Assembly (NCBI GenBank): GCA_026936325.1
Contig: JAPTHN010000003.1
Coordinates: forward strand, 69,931,192-69,995,191
DNA from: Platynereis dumerilii
Taxonomy: Eukaryota; Annelida; Polychaeta; Phyllodocida; Nereididae
Reading direction: 5' to 3'
Length of the DNA stretch: 64,000 bases
How positions within the stretch are numbered: position 1 is the stretch's first letter; every line of letters begins with the position of its first letter. The translations under genes were made by a program, and so were the position numbers. Under the pieces are notes generated by a model. It saw nothing but the letters and a program-made list of their open reading frames with translations. It was not told the DNA's origin and did not search any database. Below are positions 24,299 through 35,591 of the stretch, piece by piece.

Positions 24299-24396
24299 CT
24301 GAAGTGTTGCCAGATAGTCACATCCGTTAATTGGTTTAATTTGTCAGTTTCAGACGGCAAAAACGTTGTGTCGTTATCTTGCGTTTCTTTTGCCAT
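24299..24396 (-). pseudogene. Candidate first coding block, copy B
   Basis: MAKETQDNDTTFLPSETDKL is encoded from an ATG. The copy D counterpart (about 41,015-41,112) aligns codon for codon (KEMQDSNKMSLLPEIDKLNH), but its ATG is ATA. Copy C (about 29,935-29,990) is shorter and frame-shifted. All three end in ACTTCAG. Whether this AG is an acceptor or the exon continues is not clear. Confidence 0.45.
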
Positions 24397-24939
24397 GCCT
24401 TAAGCTGTGTGCTGACAGGCTAAATTTAATCAAGCGATCTGATAAATATTTGTTTATTATTTTTCGCAGATCAGCTATTGGTATCTTTATCATCAGTGAT
24501 TTTAGATGCTGGTATGACCAATTACAAAAGCTTGTAGACATTGGCATTTGTTGTGAAAAATACTAGAAGATTTATCAACAATTCAGGCCTTTATTCAAAT
24601 AGGAAATACAGAAAATTACTGTTCCACGCGCAAATTATTTCACGCACCATTGTGGTTTGTTGCTACAGAAATTGTGAAAAGCATATTCTTACTTCCCATA
24701 ATTCTGCAATGTTCAACTGACTACAATAATGTCCCATCCATTACGTGGGGAAAATGTCCTATTCATCCATGATCTGACATTCGGTCAGAGGTCGCTTATC
24801 TGGTATCTCAACGGAACTGATTTCATAGGCTTCCAATGACCCATTAACAATATTAGCTTGGAGAATTGACAATTAATATATAGCTGCATATGAGATATTT
24901 AGATTAATTTATATAGTGTAGCTCTCTTAAAGCACCATA

Positions 24940-25130
24940 CAGTGGTACCTGCTTTATATGACCCCCTGTTGTAACTGTAAGACCGACTTGTCTTATATGA
25001 CCGCTTTCCTCCCACACTCATTAGTATTTTTTTGTCCATTTTGCTCCCCAACAAGAGACCACAGCCCCACGAGAGACGGCTTCATGACCGCAAAAGGGGC
25101 TGTCTTGTAATTATAATGCAGGGACCACAG
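24940..25130. mobile_element. pogo/Tigger-like MITE, TA target
   Basis: The ends CAGTGGTACCTGCTTTATA and (reverse) CTGTGGTCCCTGCATTATA are imperfect inverted repeats, each bounded by TA (24,938-24,939 and 25,131-25,132). CAGTGGTCCC-type ends with a TA target are typical of pogo/Tigger elements. There is no coding capacity. Confidence 0.7.
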
Positions 25131-25440
25131 TAAATCCAAATAAACAAGGAAAATGAAAATATATTATTCTAGCCACTTTATTTTTCTTATGAGAAGTGCC
25201 TAGTACATTTCATCTTGTTTTGTAGTCAATCTACAGTTATTGACTTCTTGATTTACCTTACATGAAGTCACCTTATTCAGAAAAAGACCAATTTACAACT
25301 GACTACAATTCATGTATTTCAATTATATGGTGAAAATGTCATACCCATAATCTGTCCTTCAACCTGATTTTCAAAGTAAGTGGCATCACAACAGGAAGTG
25401 ACTTCAAGGGTTTTTTTCACTCCATTGACAATATTAGCTG

Positions 25441-25926
25441 CAGTGCCGCCTGTAAGTAAGTGAAACGCATGACATTGTGCCATTGTATCAATGTTAAACA
25501 TCCTCAACCAAAATGCTTCTGGAAGGCGAATTCTCATCCGATGAGAGGAAAACATTATGGGTCATAAAGGCCGATATGTGAGGCATGTGCGATAAAAATA
25601 GCAGCCCATTTTCTTTGCTGTAGTCGGAGTTAGGTATGGGTCAAAGTCTTTGATAAGTAAGTGAACCACCCTTCCCTCTGTTTTAACATTGGGCCTGCGT
25701 TTCACTTACTTATCAAAGACTTTCACCCATACCTAACTCCGACTACAGCGAAGAAAATGGGCTGCTATTTTTATCCCACTTTCCTCAGACATCGGCCTTC
25801 ATGACCCGCTTTGTTTCCCTTTCATCCGATGAGAATTCATGCCTCCACAAGCAGTTTGGCTGAGGATGTTTAGCATTGATGCAATGGCACAATGTCATGC
25901 GTTTCACTTACTTACAAGCGGCACTG
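25441..25926. repeat. Foldback element, about 230-bp arms
   Basis: The left arm 25,441-25,673 and right arm 25,703-25,926 are reverse complements with few differences and a loop of about 30 bp. The outer tips read CAGTGCCGCCTGTAAGTAAG inward. The word TAAGTAAGTGAA occurs at both the outer and inner end of each arm, so each arm is itself bounded by a direct repeat. No target duplication was found. The 78-codon frame on the left arm is a by-product. Confidence 0.8.
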
Positions 25927-26092
25927 TAGAAGAACTGACAGTCTGAAGCTGTGCAGTGATTTTACTGACCCTGCTTTCTGGGGGTAATTTGACACTATTA
26001 CAAGAACCAGCAGTATATAATTCTAGTGATGGGAAAACTTTATTTTTCCCATCTGCAGAACCTTGTACATCTTGTTATGTATTCTATTATAC

Positions 26093-26222
26093 AAATATTG
26101 ACTGGGCATGAGGGCACTAGTGCAAGCTATTTGGCCCAAGGGAGTGAGGTTGGCTACTATTGCCTCACTCCCGAGGGCCAAATAGTTCGCACTGGTACCA
26201 AATAAAACCAGTCAATAATTGT
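26093..26222. repeat. Hairpin, GGCCAAATAG-type
   Basis: The arms (26,093-26,155 and 26,161-26,222) pair over CTATTTGGCCC and GGGAGTGAGG near the apex and over ATTGACTGG at the outer ends. It has the GAGGGC/CCCGAGG words seen in the other hairpins of this window. Confidence 0.7.
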
Positions 26223-26979
26223 TTTAGTACACCTCCAATATTCAATGTTTTATCGTGCCAGAGGAGGCATAGTCTTTTTGTATCAACTGCGCAAAAATGC
26301 CATCAGTGTTGTCAAGGAAGGATTGAGCTGAACCACACTGAGTGGTGGGGAGGGTGGTGCATGAAGTCAACAAAACAGTTGAGTGTCTGGTCTTAATTGC
26401 TGTTTGAACGAGTAGTAGTATTATCTTCAATTTTCAAATTGAGATCATCACTGATAAATTCGAGCACTAGTGGCATAAAATACAGAATTAGTAATGTCGT
26501 GACTGGCTTAATTTGATTGGAAAAATCTTCGTTTAAGGCAAATTGTATTTTTCAGCTGAGCTGAAGAAGCTCTCTACTTCAATTTTCTTTACATTTGGTC
26601 AAGCGCGTCGTTTCGCAACATTTGTTTTTAATGTCTGCTTTTATCTTCCTTTCACAAATGTTAAAAACACTTTCTGATGTGAATTACTTAACAAAAACAT
26701 ACTTTCTTCAATTTCGAGATGGTCTTCTTTAAGAATTTACAAAAAGCGTTGTTTGTAATGGTCCAAATTGAATGTGAGCATACTGAAGCTTAAGATCTGC
26801 GTGGATCTGCATTGAAATAGTAAAAAATTGCTAATATCATATGGAGCATTAAATTTGTTTACCACAACAAATCACTGTTGAATAATAAGAGAAAATGCAA
26901 CAAATCTAAATAATCAGTATTCAGACACGTCCTCCATGATATATGCCACAATGCCTGGCAGTGCCTGGATACTCCTGGT

Positions 26980-27400
26980 GACTTATATTTGATCCCCACA
27001 GCCACACAACCTCACGTAGCTGGATATATCTCACATAGATGCAAGAGAAATTGCCTTTGGGCTGTGAAGGAAGTATTCTCTATTTCCAATTGGAAAATCA
27101 ATTGGTTAAAGTTCTATAATATCCACTTGGAAAGTAATATCAAATACTTTTTTAAGACATTTTCTACTGAGTTATGCAACTAAATCTGTGGCATCACAAT
27201 CTTGGAATAAAGTACAAAATGAAAAAATGCACAGCTATGAAAAGGATAGAAATGAAACCCTAATGACTGATCACATGTTTTAATTGAAATTCCATTCATT
27301 CCCAAAATTGTATTAAATGCACATAAATAATCCTTGCATTGGCTTATTGTCAATGCAATGAGTGGAGTCTGAACTGCGTTTATCTTTAGAAGAGGGTCTA
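26980..27400. repeat. Rearranged fragments of the gene-like unit
   Basis: 26,980-27,120 is the reverse complement of 29,790-29,910 (TCACAGCCACACAACCTC recurs). 27,240-27,400 matches 29,480-29,640 and 39,900-40,050 in the plus orientation. The two lie head-to-head, so this is a broken duplicate rather than a collinear copy. Confidence 0.5.
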
Positions 27401-27458
27401 CTTATTGTTGCACTGTCACTATTATTTGTCGCAGCCTCGCAGCCCAACAAGCATTGTA

Positions 27459-28371
27459 GGGGAGACCGGGGTAAGTTGTGCCGCGGGGTAAGTTGTGCCG
27501 CCGACTGTTGGGGTTAAATGAAGAACTGGGCAAAGAAGGCAATGCCACCCATATATACCCCCTTGAACAACATCATCAGGCACCAAGAAAAAAAACAACA
27601 AATATAATGGTATGAAAAGCTACACTAATGAATTCAGTTTTGTTGCTGAAAACTTGAAGTGCCGAGGACCGACATTCTGGTTTCTCAGTCATTTGGTATT
27701 TGTAATAAGGTAATGTCCCTCTGGTAGGATGGAGTTAAGAGGTATATCTAGACATTTCTGTTGTTAGATTTCATTTTGCATTGTTTGTTTATTTTTGACA
27801 ACCAGTTGCATTCAGAAAATCAATTTGGGGTAAGTTGTGCCGTTTTGATTGGGGTGAGTTGGGCCAATGATATGATATAGGAATTAATATTTCATTCATC
27901 TTTTTTGTCTTAATTTTATGCAAGGCCTAAAAATGTTGTGAAATAACTTGCATTGAAAGGAACACGTGTTAAAATAGGTATAACACCCTCTTAACAATAA
28001 ATAATTCTGTTTTTTTTCAGCATTTTAAATTTGTGTATAAATAAAAATGGCTCATAAATTTTTGATTAGTTTCATGTAACATGTCAGTCATACGTTAAAA
28101 ACATGATACAAATGATCTATCTGAAGAAACGGTTGAAATAAATGATTTTTTTGGAATAAATCAGGCGGCACAACTTACCCCGTCATGCGGCACAACTTAC
28201 CCCGGCACCGAGGCAAGTTGTGCCACTTGACCTAATTTTTTCAAATGCCTGCCATGACCTTTCCAATGGTCGGACTGCCCTGAAACTTAGGTTGATTCTG
28301 GCCAATGTATTATATTTTTATGGCTGATTTTCAGATTGCATGATTAAGCTACAACTTACCCCGGTCTCCCC
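27459..28371. mobile_element. 0.9 kb TA-flanked TIR element, GGGGAGACCGGGGTAAG ends
   Basis: Both ends read GGGGAGACCGGGGTAAGTTG inward and each is bounded by TA. The terminal motif GGGGTAAGTTGTGCCG is repeated inside near both ends (27,485, 28,166 and 28,190) and mid-element (27,828 and 27,851). The interior has no coding frame. The TA target suggests Tc1/mariner or a relative. I believe I have met this end sequence in other marine invertebrates but cannot name the family. Confidence 0.75.
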
Positions 28372-28399
28372 TACTCTGCAACTTTGTGTTATGTGCATA

Positions 28400-29430
28400 T
28401 TCATTGGCAATTTGGCGGAATTGAGATGAATGAATAACATGGCAAACAAAAACTAGAATATCGATATTTGCACCGAAACTTGCAAACATGCACAAGCCAC
28501 TGACAATCAGTCTTGTATATGCTGATTTTGCTGTTCTAACATCCTGTCAGGATGACCAAAATGCATTTTAGAACCTAAAAAGAAGGCAAATGCATTTAAA
28601 TGTAAGTATATAAATTGAATGAAACAAAATCGAACAAAGCACTGCCCTATCCACTTAATAATTAGTTACTATTCTGAATGCTAATCCGTAACATTCTGTC
28701 TGAAAGAGGAACACAAAGATTGTCTGAATATGAAAATGACAGGCATGAATAGACTTTTGTTCTAAGGGTTGTTTTTCAATCGGGGTTCATAGTTTTAACT
28801 CAAGGGGGTAAAAAATAAAGGTCTTTTTTTTCTGGCCAAATTGTCTACTTTCTGTGGCTATATACCGTGCCGTGGATTTCTGAAAATTTTAGGGCTACAA
28901 GTATTCTGAATTTTTTTTATTTGACTCTTTGCGTTGTTGTAGATAATTTGACCAAGGTCAACACTCCGCGCATCCCTCTATTACTGGATGTATAGAACAC
29001 CCAGTTGTATGGGCTTGTGCTGAGTAGATAGATATATATCTGACAATGAAAAATCATCTTACTTGCTTAATTTTGGCCAGAACTTTGTCCATGTCGAGGA
29101 AAATAGACATTTTCGGAGAGGAAAGCATATTTTCGGAGAGGACAGTTTATTTGACGAAAGCTGTTTTTTAGTGTTTTCCGCCACGAGCATTGTGCAGTTC
29201 GTACAACTGAAACGAAACACTTCCCAAAACTATGTCTAATCTATTGAGGAGTATTTCTATAAAATAAAAATACTCTTAATTTAATTTAATGTTATTGCTA
29301 TTTGCTGACCCAATTTCGGAGAGGACAATATTTGACGGAATTGACCTTCATGTGTTCAATGCAGGATTCTGAAGAGACTGATCATAGTTGTTGGATGTAA
29401 TTCTAATGTTGAACTCTTGAGACCATGCTG
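28400..29430. other. Intergenic, no gene recognised
   Basis: The stretch is AT-rich. The only pattern seen is a three-fold recurrence of TTTCGGAGAGGA (29,112, 29,131 and 29,313). No coding frame or family was recognised. Confidence 0.45.
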
Positions 29431-30520
29431 AAAGCATATTCACATTGGTTAAAACTTACTGTTGGGTCAGGACTGAAAAATTTGCCTGAATTAATGAAAC
29501 CTTGATGACAGATTACATATTTTAACTGAAATTCCGTTCCTCCTTCTGGAAAATACATTCAAAGCATCTGCATAATTATGGCGTAATTTCACCGCAATGG
29601 GTGCAGTACGAACTGAAATTATCAGATTGCTATACTTATCATTCTACTCTTTTGATTTTCATGTATCAATTGAAAATTATCTTGTTAATAAAAGGCAATT
29701 GCTCCTGGCTTAGCCACCATTGTGTAGTAGAAAATATCATAATAGATAATCTGATATTAGTTTTCTGGTGTTTATCATGAAACTGTAACCTATTGATTTT
29801 CCCGTTGGAAATGGGGAATACTTCCATCACAGCCCAAAAGCCATTTCTCCTGCATCTACCTGAGATACATCAAGTTGTGAGAGGTTGTGTGGCTGTGAGG
29901 ATCAAGTAAAAGGCTGTAGAAGTGTTTGCTTTCTGAAAAAGAAAAATTAAACCACTTTGCATGTGAGTATCCGGTAACACTTCAGTTCCCAGATGACCCA
30001 TGATATCTTATCATCACCTCCTTCTTTGGTAGGTGACTGAATATTCTGGTTCAATGAATGATGTATCCAATAAAGACGTTGAATCTGGCACGGAATCTCA
30101 GGATAAATACATTAGCAAGCACTTGTTGTATTGTCAATAGCAGAGAGATATAGAACATAACAAAAATAAAGATAAGAAAAGGCAAAAATCATTTCTCATT
30201 CATGATGGTCCTAAAAATTTCACTAATTTAGAAATGCTACCTGCCATGGATTGAAATGTCCATGGTGTTAAGATGTCAAAGTAACATAGTGGGAAATGAC
30301 TTTCACGAATCACTAATATCTTTTCTAAAACAACCACAAGTCTTGCTGCATTTGAGTCTGCATACTTTATTTTATTAAATGAGGTTTCATCGAATTGCCT
30401 AGAAATTCCTTCTAGAGTGAGAAACCTTTAGTATCTAAATGGATTTACCGAAGTTGTGATTGTAAAAACTACTATTAATCAAAACATTTCCCAGTAAACG
30501 CTAGAAAACCAAAGTGGGTT

Positions 30521-30634
30521 ATGGTAGCAAAAACAAAAACAAACTATTTGTTTGACCAGCAGGGACAGCTAATACCAGAAATAATACATCAGAGCAGTCC
30601 ACAGCCTTCAACAATATCAATACAACCATCTTGA
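30521..30634 (+). pseudogene. YLFDQQ block, copy C
   Basis: ATG at 30,521 opens a 37-codon frame, MVAKTKTNYLFDQQGQLIPE and 17 further residues, to TGA. After the stop the same frame continues open for 32 more codons (LEPNSFSQVFIKPVLERQQ). Copies B and D match at protein level on both sides of the stop, so the region was probably longer coding sequence or is joined by splicing. No known domain is evident. Confidence 0.4.
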
Positions 30635-30927
30635 GTTGTTTTCAAGAACAAATCAGATTCACAGCTGGAGCCTAATTCATTTTCCCAAGTGTTTATCAAA
30701 CCAGTCTTAGAAAGACAGCAACACTGCCACTAGGCAGCATAACTTTTCACAGACAGAAGCAATTAAATCAGTCACACACAAAAAAGCTGTTTCCCACATA
30801 AGTTTATGCACCACCATGTCCATATTCTCTTTCATATACAGTGTGTCTGATGAAATTATGCAAGTTATGTTTTTCACACTGGTATGAAAACTATTGGCCC
30901 CATCATAGTACAGGAGCCTAGGGGACA

Positions 30928-32360
30928 GGGGTGTTTGCATGCATAAAAGTGCCACAAAATCACCCACCTGATTTTGATAAAGGACCACCTGGGACACGTT
31001 TTTAGTGAGGGTGGACATTCTCAAACCCGACAGTAAGTGAGATATTTGACGTTTTGTCGGAAATGCTCGGACCCAAAATTACGCCAAAAATTAGGGGTAG
31101 GGGAAACTTAAATCAATATAACATCACAACTAATCAGTCTATGACATTGTATAGCCACTCAAATTAAAGGTTAGTAAATCAGCTTTAAGATGAGTGCAAA
31201 TTCAATGTGATTGGATGAAAGTTGAGGTCACCAGAGGTCAAAGTATGACATGATCTGACATGTGCTTGAAATTCGGACATTGGATTGTCAATGTGACTAG
31301 TTCATGACTGCTTTAGGGTATATATAGTAATGGGTGCAAATTTACTGTTGTGACTTCCTGTAAATCATTTTGACTATTTTATCATAATCAAAATTACTAA
31401 GTTGACTCTGCAAGTAGTCTTGATTACCAGAGTGGTACACCTTACTAATCCTTTATTTGTAACATTGACAACCCTTTAGTGTTTTTGATTCAAAGTGTTG
31501 TCTGTTTAGGCACCAGGAATTACCACTCAAGAGTTGTCACTTTGACCACCTGTTAAGAGTGTACACAATTTTTGGATCAAGTCCCTTTTTGACAAAAATG
31601 TCACATGTCAGACACAGAATGCCAAGGGGTGTTTGCATGCATAAAAGTGCCACAAAATCACCCACCTGATTTTGATAAAGGACCCCCTGGGACACATTTT
31701 TAGCGAGGGTGGACATTCTCAAACCCGGCAGTAAGTGAGATATTTGACGTTTTGTCGGAAATGCTCGGACCCAAAATTATGCCAAAAATTAGGGACAGGG
31801 GAAACTTAAATCAATGTAACATCGCAACTAATCTGTCTATGCTAATGAGCAGCTTACTGGAATTGACGCTATATAAATGTCTATTATGATATTATTATGA
31901 CATTGTATAGCCACTCAAATTAAAGGTTATTAAATCAGCTTTAAGATGAGTGCAAATTCAATGTGATTGGATGAACTTTGAGGTCACCAGAGGTCAAAGT
32001 ATGACATGATCTGACATGTGCTTGAAATCGGACATTGGATTGTCAATGTGACTAGTTCACGACTACTTTAGGGTATATTACATGTAGTAATAGGTGCAAA
32101 TTTACTGTTGTGACTTCCCGTTAATCATTTTGACTATTCTATCATAATCAAAATTACTACGTTGACTCTGCAAGTAGTCTCATGGTACACCTTACTAAAC
32201 CAATATTTGTAACATTGACAACCCTTTAGTAATTTTGATTGAAAGTGTTGTCTGTTTAGGCACCAGGAATTACCACTCTAGAGTTGTCACTTTGACCACC
32301 TGTTTAGGGTGTACAAAATTTTTGGATCAAGTCCCTTTTGACAAAAATGTCATGTGTCAC
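30928..32360 (+). repeat. Tandem duplication, unit about 700 bp
   Basis: The unit starts at GGGTGTTTGCATGCATAAAAG (30,929 and 31,627) and ends in TTTTTGGATCAAGTCCC (about 31,570 and 32,317). The two copies are nearly identical except for small changes and one insertion of about 58 bp in the second. Frames starting ATGAGAATGTCC on the minus strand occur in both but are not conserved beyond the repeat. I see no gene function. Confidence 0.8.
31842..31898 (+). mobile_element. SINE-like tail inserted in second tandem copy
   Basis: This insertion is absent from the first tandem copy. It ends GACGCTATATAAATGTC followed by TATTATGATATTATTAT, a form typical of 3' ends of invertebrate SINEs and related LINEs. 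Only the tail is present, so it is a strongly 5'-truncated insertion. Confidence 0.55.
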
Positions 32361-33121
32361 TCGGCTACCAGGTGGACGTCTTTGTTGACGATTTGAATGA
32401 TTACCACGTGGATAAGGTGCTTATTCCTTTCATTACAGCCTCATTCAACTTTGCAAATTTCAAATTTAATTGTTTGATCTTAACAAACTTGTGTCCGGTC
32501 CGTTGAAAAATACATTGATTGCCACCATTATCTTCAGCCAGGAAATAACTCAACAAGTAAGTACATTTTATCATCTTGGTATTGGAATCTTTTCGTCGGT
32601 AGTGTACAAGTTCTGTCACTTCTAGAAATGTGTTTTTTTTTATTGTGAGCAGCGTAGTATATAACCCATTGCATTCAAGCTAATATCATGTTATTTCTAT
32701 CCTTCTAAGCATATCCAAATGCATCGTTACATGATTGGTGACAGATTCTGACCGGCACAATTGGTTGTTAGAATATTAATATTGAACATGTGCGAAAATA
32801 GATACGGTTTCTACGCTTTGTAAAATTTCTGTAGACAAAGTTGAAAGTCAGAAGAAAAGTTTGAGCTCCTGTTATAGTGGTGATGAAAAGAATACCTTAA
32901 TGCACTTTTATACTGTGCTTCATGACAGACCCTGATCAGGCTGATGGTGTTTTGTTCCTGTGCTTTGCATGTCAACAAGGATTTTGCCTTTATTTAGAAT
33001 CTTGCTAATAATAGGCCGGTATTCTCAGAATGTACTTAAAATGTTTTCTACTCCTAATGCAGTTTTTCAGTCCCTGAAACGCAGACTTTCCTTTTTTAAC
33101 CCAACATAAAGACAGTAAAAA

Positions 33122-33256
33122 GCAGAAAACAAGAGCACCAGCAAGAAAGGGAAAATCCCAGTGACACTCACTACAGAAGAGGCAGAACCGAAAGTCATTT
33201 CTGCAGTTTATAAGCTCGGACCAGTGATTCGTGCAGCTAATGGCTCTCAAACATGA
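33122..33256 (+). pseudogene. VTLTTEEAE block, copy C (45-codon frame)
   Basis: An open frame of 44 residues ends VYKLGPVIRAANGSQT and TGA, preceded in frame by TAA. It includes KIPVTLTTEEAEPKVISAVY. Copies A, B and D share the block at protein level (ERHVIST, GPVIRAANG), with frame breaks in A and D. In A and D the sequence after the YK/FK codons reads AAG|GTAGGA, so the coding part may end there at a splice donor; in C that GT is CT. The function is unknown. Confidence 0.4.
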
Positions 33257-34330
33257 ACAAGGACTGCTTAGAGAGCTGCGCAAATAACTCTAGGTTTAGT
33301 CGTCTATGTGGATATTCAGGAGCTGATCGAAATTAACTCATTGCAGTCCCTCAACCCTTTCTAAGATAAGCGTGAAAGATCTTGTGGAAGTATTTATTTT
33401 GCTCATATTGAAAATGTGACAATGGCGTCGACCTTCTTTAACTGTATGTCTTTCGTGTTTTTTTAACTAAGTATTATCGTGGAAGAGCAGCATTTAATTT
33501 CAGTAAGTATTTAAGACTACAAACATTTTATAATCTTACATCCGATAAAACAGCACAGTTTCTTTTATGTAGATTTTATAACACTTCATAACTCAATTGT
33601 GTCTCCCAACTAAAATATGCAGTAGGAAGGCTTTTATGTGAAGCCATAAAAGTGGAATTTTCTTTATCATGTTTGAAAAGATAGCTGAATTACATGTATA
33701 TAATGGATTTGAAGGAAGTATCCCATGCTTGTCGATGATAAATCACAATGAATGTTGTGAACAGATGGTGCATTTTTCAAACGATGAATAAGTAGAATTT
33801 TTCATGGAAATTTAACATGGACCAGCAAGTTAACCGGCAACAATTCAGTCTGCCCGTACCATATTTTCAAACATCAAATCCGTTTTGCTCCAATCCATGG
33901 CTATGTCAGTGACATCATAAAAATTTCAAGAATCGGTGGTGGTCTTTTTTGACACTTCGCGAAGTTATGCCATATTAGAATCTTTACAGATATCTCCAAA
34001 GAATGCAAACCTTTGGCATCAAGACATATCACTGAAAATCATAATAACTTTTATGTGTAGATATCCATTAATCACAGAAAGTTGGTAATTAGTATTATCC
34101 TGACTTATAACATCAAACAAAAAGTTGTGGTTCATACAGACCACGCTATGTCCTAAGTTATAAAGATAATTACGATTAACTAATTATCCATGGATTAGTC
34201 AAGTATATTTTGCAAGCACAGATCAACATTTTTGATATTAAAATCCACCATGAAAAGAATAAGCCTGAATAAAGGCATTGGCATTCTCTGAATAAAGTAA
34301 AACGCAGCTTGGCTTTCCAATAAATTACAG

Positions 34331-34501
34331 GCAACCGACGAATATGAAGCAATGAAGTGTTGGGCATCCATATTTTATCACCTATGAAGGCTCAGAACAT
34401 GTCAGAGGTGATGTTTAGGGTGATGAAATTTTACTAGAACAACACAAATCACAATCATCATGCACTAAAAGCACCAAAGGCAAAGACTGACACTTCTGAA
34501 G
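34331..34501 (+). pseudogene. 172-nt exon, copy C, one-base deletion
   Basis: The acceptor AAATTACAG|GCAACC is intact and the first 18 codons (ATDEYEAMKCWASIFYHL) align with copy D. A single base is then missing (exon length 171) and the frame stops. A second stop-type change occurs further on. The donor GAAG|GTGAGC is at 34,498-34,507, immediately followed by a hAT MITE. Confidence 0.65.
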
Positions 34502-34507
34502 GTGAGC

Positions 34508-34659
34508 CAGTGGCGTATTTAGGGGGGGGGGCCATGGTGCCATGGCCCCCCCCCTCAGGCCAAAAATTAACATGGAAGAGATAGGAAATGCCGCTGAGCG
34601 CCACATATTCACCCCATGTAATGGCCCCCCCCCTCAGGCCATTTCTAGATACGCCCCTG
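34508..34659. mobile_element. hAT-type MITE in a splice donor, TSD AGGTGAGC
   Basis: The ends are CAGTGGCGTATTT and (reverse) CAGGGGCGTATCT. AGGTGAGC flanks both sides exactly (34,500-34,507 and 34,660-34,667). The interior is G/C-run rich with an internal inverted repeat around CCATGGTGCCATGG. The target is the exon-intron junction GAAG|GTGAGC of the 172-nt exon, so the donor is present on both sides of the insert. Copies B and D lack the insert, so it postdates the unit duplication. Confidence 0.92.
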
Positions 34660-34667
34660 AGGTGAGC

Positions 34668-35498
34668 ATAGCTATCCATCTCCCACGCGAGTGTTTTTCT
34701 AGCACAAAGACATTGATGCCTTCAACATAAACACAACAGAGACGAAAGAAAAACCCTCAATGAAGCAAAATGAATAACATCGGAGCTCTTGTCACTGTTA
34801 TACCACAAAGCACACTTTACAGTTATTCAGCACTTGAATAATATATATGCATTATTCTATGTAGGTTGATGCCGTGTGTTTATTTTCAGATTACAATAAA
34901 TTTACCAAAGAAAGACTGTAAGAGGGGTGTCCCAAAAGTTCTGACCAATTTTTTTTGCAGACCTTTCTATTTGAAGTAGCTGTATAAAATTTTCACAGAA
35001 TCAATTTCAGGTATTTCACTATCCATTTTGAAAATATGGTACCTGTTTGAATATTTTAAATAACTTTTCTGTTGCCATGAAAACAGAAGGTCAGTCAGTG
35101 CACCCAGCGCAGCTCTTTTTAGTTTCGGACACAAATGGAGTGCAAATGTACTTAAGTATTATGGAAGTACGTGGGCAGGCAAATGTGAGCATCTGTTGGA
35201 AAATTTTTTGGGTTTGTATGGCATATGACTCTTTTAAACATTTTTTAATGTTGCTGAGTTTTATTGTCTAAGTACCAGATTCCTTATCCTGATGATGTCA
35301 CAGGAAACATCAGGGGGAAATTTCTTCGATCTCATTGTATCTCCTTTCATCTGACTTCATGAGAAATTCCAATTTGAAAGATGTGACCTTTGTAAGAGCG
35401 TTTTTGGGTGAAGAGCTGTCATTTCATTGAAGTGGAAGACCATAAAACACTCTGACCTGGTCCTGAGTGTAAAGGCATGCTGCTGCAATTGATTTTAG
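34668..35498 (+). other. Intron-like spacer in copy C
   Basis: This lies between the 172-nt and 93-nt exons. GTGTCCCAAAAGTTCTGACC at 34,927 resembles a mariner-type terminus, but I found no partner. The rest is AT-rich and non-coding. Confidence 0.4.
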
Positions 35499-35591
35499 GT
35501 TGGGTCACTCGGCTTTATCGACAACCGCTTAGAGAAAGCTCTCAGCTTTAATGTACCAGAGAAGTATTCAACAGAAGTTCTACAAGTCAGA
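35499..35591 (+). CDS. 93-nt exon, copy C, intact splice sites
   Basis: The exon is bounded by TTGATTTTAG| and AGA|GTGAGT, with 31 whole codons (phase 0 at both ends). The peptide contains GSLGFIDNRLEKALSFNVPE and ends EKYSTEVLQVR. Copy D (49,575-49,667) has the same length and an open frame differing by a handful of residues, though its acceptor AG reads GG. A third, decayed copy lies at about 50,980-51,070. Equal length with phase kept supports real coding ancestry. I do not recognise the domain. Whether this copy is still expressed cannot be told, because the upstream exon of the same copy is broken. Confidence 0.5.

Larger units (their letters stand above)
21290..24396 (-). pseudogene. 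Gene-like unit, copy B (minus strand)
   Basis: Read on the minus strand, blocks occur in the same order as in copies C and D. They are an ATG-led block (24,396-24,299), a second block (about 24,249-24,120), a block with YLFNQQTQLIPEAI (from 23,666), a VERHVISTVY block (about 22,960-22,870), the 172-nt exon (22,049-21,878), and 21,480-21,290, which matches 47,130-47,310. Several blocks end in stops at positions conserved among copies, so those may be true ends or intronic. Function is unknown. This is the only copy with an ATG at the start of the first block. Confidence 0.6.

Noticed and set aside
25319-25555. 78-codon minus-strand frame
   Set aside because: It overlaps the left arm of the foldback; the right arm does not preserve the frame.
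30707-31024. 105-codon minus-strand frame with MRMSTL start
   Set aside because: The start is in the tandem duplication, where a second copy has a different short frame. Its other end lies antisense to the conserved plus-strand block of the gene-like unit.
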